A stretch of DNA of 64,000 nt, taken from NCBI RefSeq assembly GCF_011801125.1, contig NZ_CP046171.1:1798001-1862000 (forward strand), read 5' to 3'. The position numbers and the translations under genes are program-made. A model generated the notes under the pieces. The model saw only the letters and a program-made list of their open reading frames with translations. It searched no databases and was not told the DNA's origin. Positions 26,222-35,000 of this stretch are shown piece by piece. This DNA comes from Nocardia brasiliensis. Lineage in GTDB: Bacteria > Actinomycetota > Actinomycetes > Mycobacteriales > Mycobacteriaceae. How positions within the stretch are numbered: the first letter of the stretch is position 1; the number at the start of each line of letters is the position of its first letter.

Positions 26222-26403
26222 GGTGAGCGCCTCACCTTCATCGAGCTCGGATTCGGCGAAATGGCCAGTCCTGTCAGTGATTCCATTTGTAGATAGCACA
26301 ATTCGAGGTGGCGGACCAGTGTTTCGCCGAGACGCGCGGGATGCGCACCGTGTGGGTGGATGGGCCGCCGGGCAGCGCTCGTCCGGTCGGACCGGGTAAT
26401 TTA

Positions 26404-26440
26404 TGTCCAAGGTTGGACATTGAATGTCCTGTTTCGGACA
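26404..26440. promoter_or_regulatory. Tandem palindromic operators TGTCC-N6-GGACA
   Basis: Two inverted repeats with the same half-sites lie 21 bases apart centre to centre, about two helical turns: TGTCCAAGGTTGGACA at 26404-26419 and TGTCCTGTTTCGGACA at 26425-26440. The first extends by one further pair. They sit 13-49 bases before the MFS transporter start and in the gap between divergent genes, as expected of operators for a dimeric repressor such as a TetR-family protein. The regulator itself is not in this window. Confidence 0.6.
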
Positions 26441-26452
26441 AGGGCACGGTTG

Positions 26453-28060
26453 ATGACACTCGAGATGAACCCCCCACGCCCCGCCGATCAGACGGGCGGT
26501 CGCGCCGAGCCGATGCGCCTGGCGCGGTGGCGCCGCCGCCTCGTTCTGCTGACCTTATGCGCCGCAGCGTTTTTGATCAGCGGGGATACCGCACTGCAAA
26601 GCATCGGCGTGCACACTCTGCTCCGGCAATTGGGGCACCGGCCCGACATCGCCATCTCGCTGTGGCTTCCGGCGGCACACGCGGTGTCCTACGTGACGTT
26701 GTTGCTGATCGGCGGCGTGCTCACCGACCGGCTCGGCGCCAAACGGGTCCTGATCATCGGCTACCTGATGTACCTGGCCGGCGCCGCGACACACGTGAGC
26801 GTCCCGGATACGCCTGTTGCCCTGTTGATCGCGCGCATCACCATGGGCGCGGGCTCGGCGGCGGTCCTGCCCGCGACGCTGGCGATGGTGGTGCTGGTCT
26901 ACGGGGAGGGCAGCCGCAGGGCACGGGCGCTCACCATGTGGGCGGCATGCTCCGCGGCAGGCGCCCTGATGACCCTGCTGATCGCCGCGGTGGTGCTGAA
27001 CCAGGTGTGGTGGCCGCACGTGATGGCCGGGCTGGCGATCGCGGATCTGGTGGTGCTGGCGCTGGCCGTCGTGATCGTGCCCGCCGTCCCCGCGGACCCG
27101 GCGAGCCCGGTCGACTGGCTCGGTGTCGGTGTCGCCACGGTGGCGGTCGGGCTGCTCGCGCTCGCGCTGTACCAGGCGCCGTACTGGGGTTGGACGTCAC
27201 CGGGCTTCGCGCTCGCGCTGGTGAGCGGTCTGGTGTGCACTCTCGTGGCCATGCGCGTGCGCGACGGCGGTTCGCTGCCGCACGACTGGCTGGTGCGGGC
27301 CGAGCCGCGCGTGCGACTGGTGATCGTCGCGCTCGGCGCGGCCATTCTGGCGATGTTCGGCATGGTCGTCCTGGCCGTGCAGTATCTGCAGGTGCTCGGC
27401 GGTCGGGTGCCCGCGGTCGCGGGGCTCGCGCTGTTTCTGCCCGCCTGCCTCGCTACCGCCGTCGGCGCGAAAATCGGTGCGGCACTGCAACGCGCCGGCT
27501 GCGTGGTCGCGGCGTCGGTGATCGGCGCGACCACGATCATGGACGGGCTCGCCATCGGGCTGACCGCAGGAGAACCGGGCGGACTCGTCCCGCTCGTCGC
27601 CATGGTGACGGTCACGAGCCTGGGCTGTGCCCTGGTGCTCGGTATCGCACTCGAGGTGGTGAGCGCGGTCCACCCGGCCACGCGGACCGGTGTGCCGTGG
27701 GGCGCGCAGTTGATCATCGTGCAACTGAGCGGGCTGCTCGGGGCGGCGATCGTCGGCGGGCTCGTCGAACGTGGCTATCAGGCGCGTTTCGTCGTTCCGG
27801 CGGATGTGCTAGCCGTCGGCGGCGCCGGTATCGGCCAGGATCCGGTGGGGGACGGGGTCCGTGCGGTCGCGCTCGCGGGTGAGCAGCTCGGAAACCCGCT
27901 CGCCGTGGCCGTGCGCAACGCGTTCGTCGGTGGATATCACGACGGTTTGCTCGCGATGATCGCCGTGGTCGCGGTGAATTTGGCGGGCATTCTCTTCGCC
28001 AGCGTGCTGGCCCGGAAGTCGGCCGGGGTAGCGGAAGTTCGGCGCGGACCGACCGGCTGA
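26453..28060 (+). CDS. MFS transporter, DHA2-like efflux family
   Basis: A 535-residue integral membrane protein. I prefer the ATG at 26453 because the upstream palindromes would otherwise be coding. The protein has many hydrophobic segments, about 12-14, and the MFS signature GGVLTDRLGAKRVLIIGY between segments 2 and 3, with ARITMGAGSAAVLPATLAMV resembling the antiporter motif C region. Length and layout fit drug:proton antiporters of the DHA2 type. The tandem operators in front suggest ligand-induced derepression. A link to the ESX cargo is not evident. Confidence 0.75.
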   Translation: MTLEMNPPRPADQTGGRAEPMRLARWRRRLVLLTLCAAAFLISGDTALQSIGVHTLLRQLGHRPDIAISLWLPAAHAVSYVTLLLIGGVLTDRLGAKRVLIIGYLMYLAGAATHVSVPDTPVALLIARITMGAGSAAVLPATLAMVVLVYGEGSRRARALTMWAACSAAGALMTLLIAAVVLNQVWWPHVMAGLAIADLVVLALAVVIVPAVPADPASPVDWLGVGVATVAVGLLALALYQAPYWGWTSPGFALALVSGLVCTLVAMRVRDGGSLPHDWLVRAEPRVRLVIVALGAAILAMFGMVVLAVQYLQVLGGRVPAVAGLALFLPACLATAVGAKIGAALQRAGCVVAASVIGATTIMDGLAIGLTAGEPGGLVPLVAMVTVTSLGCALVLGIALEVVSAVHPATRTGVPWGAQLIIVQLSGLLGAAIVGGLVERGYQARFVVPADVLAVGGAGIGQDPVGDGVRAVALAGEQLGNPLAVAVRNAFVGGYHDGLLAMIAVVAVNLAGILFASVLARKSAGVAEVRRGPTG

Positions 28061-28117
28061 ATTCGAGACATCAAGAAATTGACGAAACCTCAAGGGAATC
28101 CAAAGATCCTTGGGGAG

Positions 28118-28147
28118 TTGTTCGGTTGTATTTGATTTTTGTAAATT
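28118..28147 (+). promoter_or_regulatory. Possible promoter in AT-rich gap before coiled-coil gene
   Basis: TTGTTC at 28118-28123 and TAAATT at 28142-28147 are separated by 18 bases in an unusually AT-rich stretch for this window. They lie 78 bases before the ATG at 28225. This is a sequence-pattern guess. Confidence 0.35.
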
Positions 28148-28224
28148 ATTCCCGCCGTGATTGACGAATTCCGCAGCGTGTCCATAATTGTCTCCGGGGA
28201 CTTATCGAAAGGCCGGCACCTGTC

Positions 28225-28584
28225 ATGCGGAATACCGAAACCAGCACGCCAGCGGCCCGCGCCAACGGTCGTACGGGTACCGCGCGACGGGCACCGTCTC
28301 GAACGTCGGCGGAGGAGGCGCTGGCGCGATTGCGCGCCGAACGGGCTCAGCTCGAACAGGGCAGGCTGTTCCGGGAAACCCTCGTCGAGGAGGCCGAGCG
28401 ACTGCACGAGGAGATCGGCGCACTGCACGAGGAACTGCGCGAGATCTACCGCCAGCTCGGCGGGCTGCGTAAGCGGTTCCCCAGCCTGCCGCCCGCGCCG
28501 CGACTGGCCGGATACCCGCCGGTGGCGGTCGCGTCTGTGCCCGCAGGTGGCTCGCGGTCGATCGCGCCGCAGGCCTCGGCATGA
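28225..28584 (+). CDS. Small coiled-coil hypothetical protein
   Basis: A 119-residue protein from ATG 28225. Residues about 28-85 form a predicted coiled coil with regular heptads (EEALARLRAERAQLEQGR and RLHEEIGALHEELREIYRQL), flanked by basic and Pro/Ala-rich disordered ends. No family is recognised and there is no membrane segment. It is separated by about 80 bases from the two-component genes. A role as a small adaptor or regulator is possible but unsupported. Confidence 0.5.
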   Translation: MRNTETSTPAARANGRTGTARRAPSRTSAEEALARLRAERAQLEQGRLFRETLVEEAERLHEEIGALHEELREIYRQLGGLRKRFPSLPPAPRLAGYPPVAVASVPAGGSRSIAPQASA

Positions 28585-28622
28585 CGTAGCGGGCGGATTG
28601 CCCTTAGCCTGAGGTAATCTCA

Positions 28623-28656
28623 CTTCCCGGTTGGATGAACCTTGGGTTACGGGAAG
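28623..28656 (+). promoter_or_regulatory. Inverted repeat overlapping response regulator ribosome binding site
   Basis: CTTCCCG at 28623-28629 is complementary to CGGGAAG at 28650-28656, and the right arm is the purine-rich site in front of the TTG start at 28666. A smaller GGTT/AACC pair lies in the loop. It could mask the ribosome binding site or be a protein-binding site. Confidence 0.35.
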
Positions 28657-28665
28657 GGCCGGGGG

Positions 28666-29325
28666 TTGCTGCGTGTGGTTGTGGTCGAAGACGATGCCGG
28701 TATGGCGGAGGCCGTCATCGACGGGTTGCGCGCACACGGTTTCGGCACTGTCGACCATTTGACCAGCGGTCTCGACCTGCTGACCGCACACTCCGCCTTC
28801 GACGCGGTGATCCTCGATCTCGGCCTGCCCGACCTCAACGGCTATCTCGTGCTGCGCCAATTGCGCAAGGTCAGCGACGTCCCGGTGGTCGTGCTCACCG
28901 CCGAGGACGACGAGGTCGCGGTGGTTTCCTGTCTCCGTGCGGGCGCGGACGACTACGTGGTCAAGCCACCACGGGTCGGTGAGCTGGCCGCGCGGCTCGA
29001 ATCGGTCGCCCGCCGCCGCGCCGCGCAGCCGTGCGCGTCGGTCGTGGTCACCGGTGATGTCAAGGTGGACCTCACGGCGCGTTCGGTCGAGGTGGCCGGG
29101 ACGGCGATACCGCTGACCCAGAAGGAATTCGCGGTCGCGCGGGTCCTGGCCGAACAGGCGGGCACCGCGGTGGGGCGGGACAAGATCATGACCGAGGTGT
29201 GGGGCGTGAAATCGCAATCCACCTCCCGTTCGCTCGATGTTCACATGGGCGCGTTGCGTGCCAAGCTGAACCGGCCGGGTCTGATCGTCACGATCCATGG
29301 TTTCGGCTATCGCTGGTCGCACTGA
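28666..29325 (+). CDS. OmpR-family response regulator
   Basis: A 219-residue protein. The TTG at 28666 follows GGGAAGGG at proper spacing and gives the standard opening LRVVVVEDD; an in-frame TTG at 28642 is an alternative. The receiver domain has the acidic pair in VVEDD, phospho-acceptor Asp51 in VILDLGLPDLNG and Lys100 in VVKP. The C-terminal winged helix has EVWGVKSQSTSRSLDVHM and ends IHGFGYRW. Its 13-base spacing to the histidine kinase makes them a pair. Position just before cargo module 2 makes control of the giant effector operon plausible. Confidence 0.9.
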   Translation: MLRVVVVEDDAGMAEAVIDGLRAHGFGTVDHLTSGLDLLTAHSAFDAVILDLGLPDLNGYLVLRQLRKVSDVPVVVLTAEDDEVAVVSCLRAGADDYVVKPPRVGELAARLESVARRRAAQPCASVVVTGDVKVDLTARSVEVAGTAIPLTQKEFAVARVLAEQAGTAVGRDKIMTEVWGVKSQSTSRSLDVHMGALRAKLNRPGLIVTIHGFGYRWSH

Positions 29326-29337
29326 GAGGGGCGCCCG

Positions 29338-30729
29338 GTGCGCGCTCGGCTGGTAACCGCATTCACCGCGTTGGCGGCGCTGTGCATGATCTGTTTCGCG
29401 GTGGGCATCGCCGACCAGCTGGCCACGAGCCGGACCCGAGGTCTGGTGATCGATCGGATACAGGACGCCAACCGGTTCGCAGTGCTGGCCGCGACCGCCC
29501 CTGACCGCCTGTGCGGCGAGATACAGAGCTACCACGACAGCACCAGCAACGGCGTGCTGGTGCGCGGCGCGGACGGTGCGGTGCTGTGTGCGGTCGGCGT
29601 TGATCAGGCCGATGCGCGGCTGCGCGCCGCGATGAGCGAGCGGTCCTGGCTGCGGATGCCACGACCGCTGTATCCGTGGAACACCGAGCAACTGCTGGTC
29701 GCGCAGCCGATCGGGACGCCACCGCAGGCGGGTGGTGTCGTCGCGATCGCGGTGTCGACCTCGGTGACCCGCGCCGCGATCGTGGTCCGGTGGACCCAGC
29801 TGGCCTGCGTCACCGCGACGGCGCTGCTGATCTTCTCGGGGCTGGCACTGCTGGTGTCGGGCTGGATTCTGCGCCCGGTCGCCGGGCTGACGCGCGAGCT
29901 GGACGCGCTGCGCTCGACCCTGCCCTCGCATCGCAGCGCGCCTCGACGCCCGCCGATGAGCGAAGGACCGCCCGAGATCCTGCAATTGGCCGACGGCGTC
30001 GAGGCGGTGACCCGAGCGGTGGCCGCTTTGGCCGCCGCCGAGCGTCAGCACGTGGTCGACACCGCGCATTCTTTGCGCAATCCGCTTGCCGCGCTGGCGG
30101 TTCGGTTGCAGGCGCTGCAACCCATGCTGGCCGCGGACCGGGCCGCCGCGACCTTCGTGAGCGTGGTGAGCGAGGTGGATCGACTGACCGAATTGCTCGA
30201 CGGGTTGCTGGCCTCCGCGGTGGCCGACGCCGCGGCCGACAAACCGCGCGGATCCGCTACGACAGGGTGCGACGTAGTGCAGGCGGCCGCGGATCGGGTG
30301 GCCGCATGGCACGACGCTTACCTGCGCGCGGATCTCACCCTGAGCTTCGAGGCGTCGGTCGGGGTGGCGCGCACGCCGGTCCCCGGCAGCGTGCTCACCC
30401 AGATTCTCGATGTGGCGCTGAGCAATTCGGTGCGCTACGCGGGTGCGGGGGCGCGCACCACGGTCACCGTCGACCGCGAGGCGGAATCGGTCGTGGTGTC
30501 GGTGGCCGACACCGGGGTCGGGGTGCCGCAGGACGAACTCGACCTGCTCACCACGAGATTCTTCCGAGGCGCGCACGCCGCCGAGGGCGGGTCGGGCCTC
30601 GGCCTGCCGATCGCCGCGACCCTGGCGGCCCAGCACGACGGCTTGCTGTTCGTCGAATCAGCGCAACCGCACGGGTTGGTGGTGACGGTATGTCTGCCCG
30701 CCGATCCGGCCGACCTTACATCTGAGTGA
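29338..30729 (+). CDS. Membrane sensor histidine kinase
   Basis: A 463-residue protein with GTG start at 29338. It has an N-terminal membrane segment (about residues 4-26), a roughly 130-residue extracytoplasmic sensor, a second membrane segment (about 157-180) and a HAMP-like linker (LRPVAGLTRELDALRS). The phospho-acceptor is His244 in HSLRNPLAALAVRL. The ATPase domain has the N-box Asn363, DTGVGVPQDELD with Asp391, and GGSGLGLPIAATL. The sensor has two cysteines but no recognised ligand fold. It is the cognate kinase of the regulator at 28666. Confidence 0.9.
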   Translation: MRARLVTAFTALAALCMICFAVGIADQLATSRTRGLVIDRIQDANRFAVLAATAPDRLCGEIQSYHDSTSNGVLVRGADGAVLCAVGVDQADARLRAAMSERSWLRMPRPLYPWNTEQLLVAQPIGTPPQAGGVVAIAVSTSVTRAAIVVRWTQLACVTATALLIFSGLALLVSGWILRPVAGLTRELDALRSTLPSHRSAPRRPPMSEGPPEILQLADGVEAVTRAVAALAAAERQHVVDTAHSLRNPLAALAVRLQALQPMLAADRAAATFVSVVSEVDRLTELLDGLLASAVADAAADKPRGSATTGCDVVQAAADRVAAWHDAYLRADLTLSFEASVGVARTPVPGSVLTQILDVALSNSVRYAGAGARTTVTVDREAESVVVSVADTGVGVPQDELDLLTTRFFRGAHAAEGGSGLGLPIAATLAAQHDGLLFVESAQPHGLVVTVCLPADPADLTSE

Positions 30730-30877
30730 ACTGCTGAATGAACGGTGAACATCGCCGTTCCCGCGCGCGGTTCGTCCGCGTCCATCCGAAGATCGAGCGG
30801 TGGCGCGGCGGCACTCGCGCCGCGTGGTCAGCCCATGGCGCTGAGTGTTACCGCAGGACAACGGGTAAGGAATCGAG

Positions 30878-32095
30878 ATGGCACCGCAGCCGTACAACGG
30901 CCGTACGGTTCGGGTCGACCCCGACGCGTTGATCGACAAGGGCAAGAAGCTCGCGGAGTTGCCGAGCGAGCCGAATGGCCTGTTCGAGATCCTCACCACG
31001 CTGAACAACAACCTGCAGCGGCTCGGCCAGCCTTGGGGCGACGACAAATTGGGCAAACAGTTCGCCGAAGGCTCCGAAGGGTATCTGGCGGCGCGGGAAT
31101 CGGTGGTGGGCAATGCCAGCACCGACTCCGACGCCACGGGCGCCGTGCCGATCTACGGGCAGCTGCTGGTGAACTACGGCCGGACTATCGAGCAGGCGGG
31201 CAAGGCATTCGGACTCGGCGAGGATCTCTACGCCGAGTGGATACTGAAGAACTACGTCGATGAGGACGCCAAGGGCGATCCGGGGCCGTACAAGGGGCCG
31301 GTCAGTTCCGACCCGAACTACGGCAAGAACGGGGACGGCGGCGGTGACAAAGGCCCCTCGGCACCGCCGCCGCCCCCACCCGGGTCGCACGGACCCGGTG
31401 GCGGTCCGGACAGCAAGGTGCCGGGTGGCGCGCCCGGTGTGGGCGCGGGCGGCCCCGGGCCAGGCGTCGGCTCCGGGCCCGGCGGCGGGCTGGGTGACGG
31501 GCCGAAACCCGAGATGCCGAAGCCGCAGATCGGCGGCGCGCCGCAGCCTCCGACCGCGGGCGAGTCCGGCGCCACCCCGCCACATACTCCGGATCCATCA
31601 CTGCGGCAAGGAGATTCCAGTGTGCTGTCCGGTGGTCCCGGGTTGCCTGACCCGTCCCTGACCCCGGGGCCGCTGGGCGGTGTGCCCGGGGTGTTCGGTC
31701 CGAACGCGGTCAGGCCGATCGATCCCGTCACCGGTCTGCCCATAGACAAGCCTGGCGGTCAGGGCAGCGGATCCGGCACGGGCGGCAAAGGCGGGGGCCT
31801 CGGTGGTGCCCTGGGCAACCCGGCCCTTCGGTCGGTGGGCGCCTTCGACGGCGAGAAGCTGGCGGGCAAGAACGTGCCTGGTGTGAACCAGACCCGCGCC
31901 GTGGCGCCGGGTACCGGGCCGATGCCGGGCATGCCCGGTGGCATGCCCTCCGCTGGTGCGGGCGGCGGAGCGGGGGACAACCGCGACAAGCAGCGGGAGC
32001 GGCGCAAGGTATCGCCACAGGTCGACGAGCCCGCCGACAGCACCGACGTCAACGACCCGTGGCAGCGTTCGGGCTGGCGCACCGGAGATCGATAG
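30878..32095 (+). CDS. WXG100-like ESX protein with Pro/Gly-rich tail, partner of giant effector
   Basis: A 405-residue protein from ATG 30878 (AAGGAATC upstream). Residues 1-130 form a WXG100-like helical region: Trp53 in PWGDDKLGKQFAEGSEGY matches the small protein at 25907, and NYVDED supplies a YxxxD export pattern. The rest is Pro/Gly-rich and disordered (GGGPDSKVPGGAPGVGAGG), ending with a basic patch RDKQRERRKVSPQ and WRTGDR. The stop is three bases before the giant gene's ATG, and its last codons contain the GGAG site used by it, so both are made together. It probably pairs with the CpnT-like start of the giant protein to form the export signal. Confidence 0.7.
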   Translation: MAPQPYNGRTVRVDPDALIDKGKKLAELPSEPNGLFEILTTLNNNLQRLGQPWGDDKLGKQFAEGSEGYLAARESVVGNASTDSDATGAVPIYGQLLVNYGRTIEQAGKAFGLGEDLYAEWILKNYVDEDAKGDPGPYKGPVSSDPNYGKNGDGGGDKGPSAPPPPPPGSHGPGGGPDSKVPGGAPGVGAGGPGPGVGSGPGGGLGDGPKPEMPKPQIGGAPQPPTAGESGATPPHTPDPSLRQGDSSVLSGGPGLPDPSLTPGPLGGVPGVFGPNAVRPIDPVTGLPIDKPGGQGSGSGTGGKGGGLGGALGNPALRSVGAFDGEKLAGKNVPGVNQTRAVAPGTGPMPGMPGGMPSAGAGGGAGDNRDKQRERRKVSPQVDEPADSTDVNDPWQRSGWRTGDR

Positions 32096-32098
32096 CCG

Positions 32099-35000
32099 AT
32101 GTCGGTTCCCGACGCCATCGCACAGTCCGATATCAAGCTGCCAGAGAACCTGCACTGGCTGAGCTTCGTCGCCGGTGGCGAATGGCCCACCGGCAGCGAG
32201 AACGGTATGTTCGCGCTCTCGGACGCGTGGTCGGAGGCCTCGGCCGCCCTGGCGGCGCTGGAAAACGGTATCGAGGACGCGATCAACGATGTCCTCGCGG
32301 CGTATCCCTCCGCGGCGGAACTGAATTCGTCGATGGTGCAGACGCTGAAGCATCTCACCGACGAATCCGGCGACGCGTCGTTGCAGGCCATCGCGAAATC
32401 CATGAACGATCTCGCCAAATCGTGCGACCAGGTCGGCTGCGCGATCCAAGAGAACAAGATCATGATCATCGTCGGCCTGGTGCAGCTGGTCTGGGAAATC
32501 GCCGTGGCCTGGCTGTTCCCGCCCACCGCTCCGGTGCAGGAAGTGGTGCTGATCGCCTGGTATCAGGTGCTTTTCCGCTGGCTGAAGCAGACGGTCTTGT
32601 TCATGGTGGTGGCCGCGCTCAAGGCCATGGGGCAGCAGATGATCCTCAATATCCTGCTGCAGCTCGGCCAGATGGCGGCGGGGCATCGGGACGGTTTCGA
32701 CGGCAAGGCCCTCGGTCAGTACGCCCTCGGTGGCGCGCTGGGTGGTGCGTTCGGCTCGCTGTTCGGCAAGATCGGCGGTGACCTCTTCAAACTCGCGGGC
32801 GGCAAGATCTTCCGGAGCGAGTTCGACAAGCGGTGGCAGCAACTGCTCGTCGGATTCGTGGAGGGCGGTGCCGGTGGCGTCGGCGGCATGGTCGGCGGTG
32901 GTGTCGCCAACCAGATCATCAACGGTGGTCCGTTCGAACTGGACCCCCGCATGCTCGGTGCCGGTGCCGCGGGCGCATTTGCCGGTGGCGCGCGCGGGTG
33001 GCGCAGTTCCGGTGTCAAGCCGCACTTCGACACGCCCGAGACGCCGACTCTGCGCCCGTCGCCCGGTGGCGGACCTGTGCTCGGCGACGACGGTGGCAGC
33101 GCACCGCCGCCCACCTCGAAGATCGAGGGGCCGCCGAACGGCTCGACGCCGACGGACCAGCCGCCGCCCAGCGGCCGGGACGAAATATCCTCGCCGGGAA
33201 GCACTTCCGGTGGGCGAGCCGAGGCGCATGACCAGTCTTCGTCCGGTGCGGGGCAGCGCGACGGCTCCGTGGCGGCGAATAGCGGCGGCGCGACCGGTCG
33301 CGACACGTCGGCCTCGGGTGGTGGGACGTCTTCGGGCTCGCCGAGTTCGGGGTCGTCCGACGCCTCAGGACAGCAGAATTCGACCGGCCGGAACGGGCAA
33401 GCGGGCGACTCGGTCGGTGAGGCGAGCGGGACCAGGTCTGGGGCCGGTGCCTCGGGGTCCACGGTCGGCTCCGGTGATTCTGCTGCCACTACGCCTGGTA
33501 CGGGAGCCGGCGCTGCGGGCACCGGCGCGTCGGGTGCGGTTGGTTCGGGCTCGGGCGCTTCGGGTGCGGCTGCGTCGGCGGGTGCGGTCGGTTCAGGTGG
33601 TTCGAGCACGGCAGGTGCGGCAGGCTCGGGTTCCGGCGCATCAGCAACGGGTACTTCGAGCGCGACTGGTGCCAACCAGGCCGGTTCGAATGCAAACGCT
33701 TCTGGCACGGGCGGTTCCAATGCCAACGCTACGAATGCTGGTGGATCGCAGGGAAATCCGGCCAGGGCGGGGGCGCCGGGCGCTGGTTCGGCCGGTACAC
33801 CGCAGTCCTCGTCGGTCGGCGCTTCGGCTCCGACGCCCGCGCGCGCGTCGTCCGCGAGCAACGATCAAGGGCCGACCGGTGTGGACGCGAGGACGTCCGG
33901 CAGTACCGCACCGCCGGCCAATCGCCCGTCGGCGCCGGAGCAGGCCTCGGTGCAGTCGAAAGCCGGAGCGCCGGATCCGCAGCCGAGCGGCGCGCGCCCG
34001 AAAACGGCTGATACGCAACAAAACGGCGGCGATCGCAGTCCTGCGGGCACGGAGCGGACGCCGTCATCCGTGAAACCTCGTGCGGGGGATTCGACCCGTA
34101 GCTCCGCTACGGCAGACTCCCGTGCCGGTGGCGCGGGCCGCCAGGACGGCGAAGCGGGCCCGGCGTCGGCCGGTACTCGTAAGCGGGGGAATTCGGATGC
34201 GGTGGACGCGCCGGATGTCGGCAGGCGGGGAGATGCGAATCCGGCCAACCCATCCGGCCGTGCCGGTGGCGAGGGGGACGACGGTACGCCCGTCGGTGCC
34301 AAGGGTGCCGCAAGGGCGGATGCACCTGAAGGTGTGGGTAACAAGGGCGATTCAGACGCCGTTGCCGCCCCCGTCGCTGGCGGCAAGGGGGAGGCACACT
34401 CCGGCGACGCCTCCGATGGTGTTGGCGGCAAAGGCAATCCGCGCTCGGACGAGGGGGTCGAGAGCGGCAGCAGGGACGATGGCTCGCCCACCGGGACGCG
34501 GAGTGCCGCGAGCACCGATGCGGCGGGCAGTGCCGGGCCCCGTGCCAGGGCGAGCGATGGTGCGGTCGCCGACGAGCACGGACCCGCCGGTACGGCTCGG
34601 GTACAAACCGAGGACGGTCACCCCGAGACCGGAGGTGCCGGGCGCTCGGATGCGCGGTGGCGTCGCGTCGACGCTGCCCTGCTCGGACCGGTTTGGCCGG
34701 GCGGTAAGGCGTTCCTGCGCTACCTGATTCCCATGCAGGACACGATCGGGCTGATCAGAGGCGCCAAATCGCCGCACGAGGGTCGCGATCCCTACCGGGA
34801 ACCCGCGGGTAACGACCTGGAGTTGCGGCCCGGGTTCGGGCAGAAGAAGCCGTCGGGCGGCAAGATCGACGATGACAGCACGCCCGGTTACGACAAACCG
34901 CTTTCGCGCGGTGTCTATCGGTTGACCGCTGAGGAGATGGCTGAGTACCGCTACGTATGCGGGCCGGACGGCCGCTGGGTCAGAGACCCCGATGTCCCCG

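Noticed and set aside
28090..30636. An 848-codon minus-strand open frame over the two-component genes
   Set aside because: The plus strand encodes a textbook response regulator and histidine kinase in the same place.
30730..30877. Promoter of the effector module
   Set aside because: The 148-base gap surely matters, but I could not see a convincing -35/-10 pair or a direct repeat for an OmpR-type regulator, only the AAGGAATC ribosome binding site.
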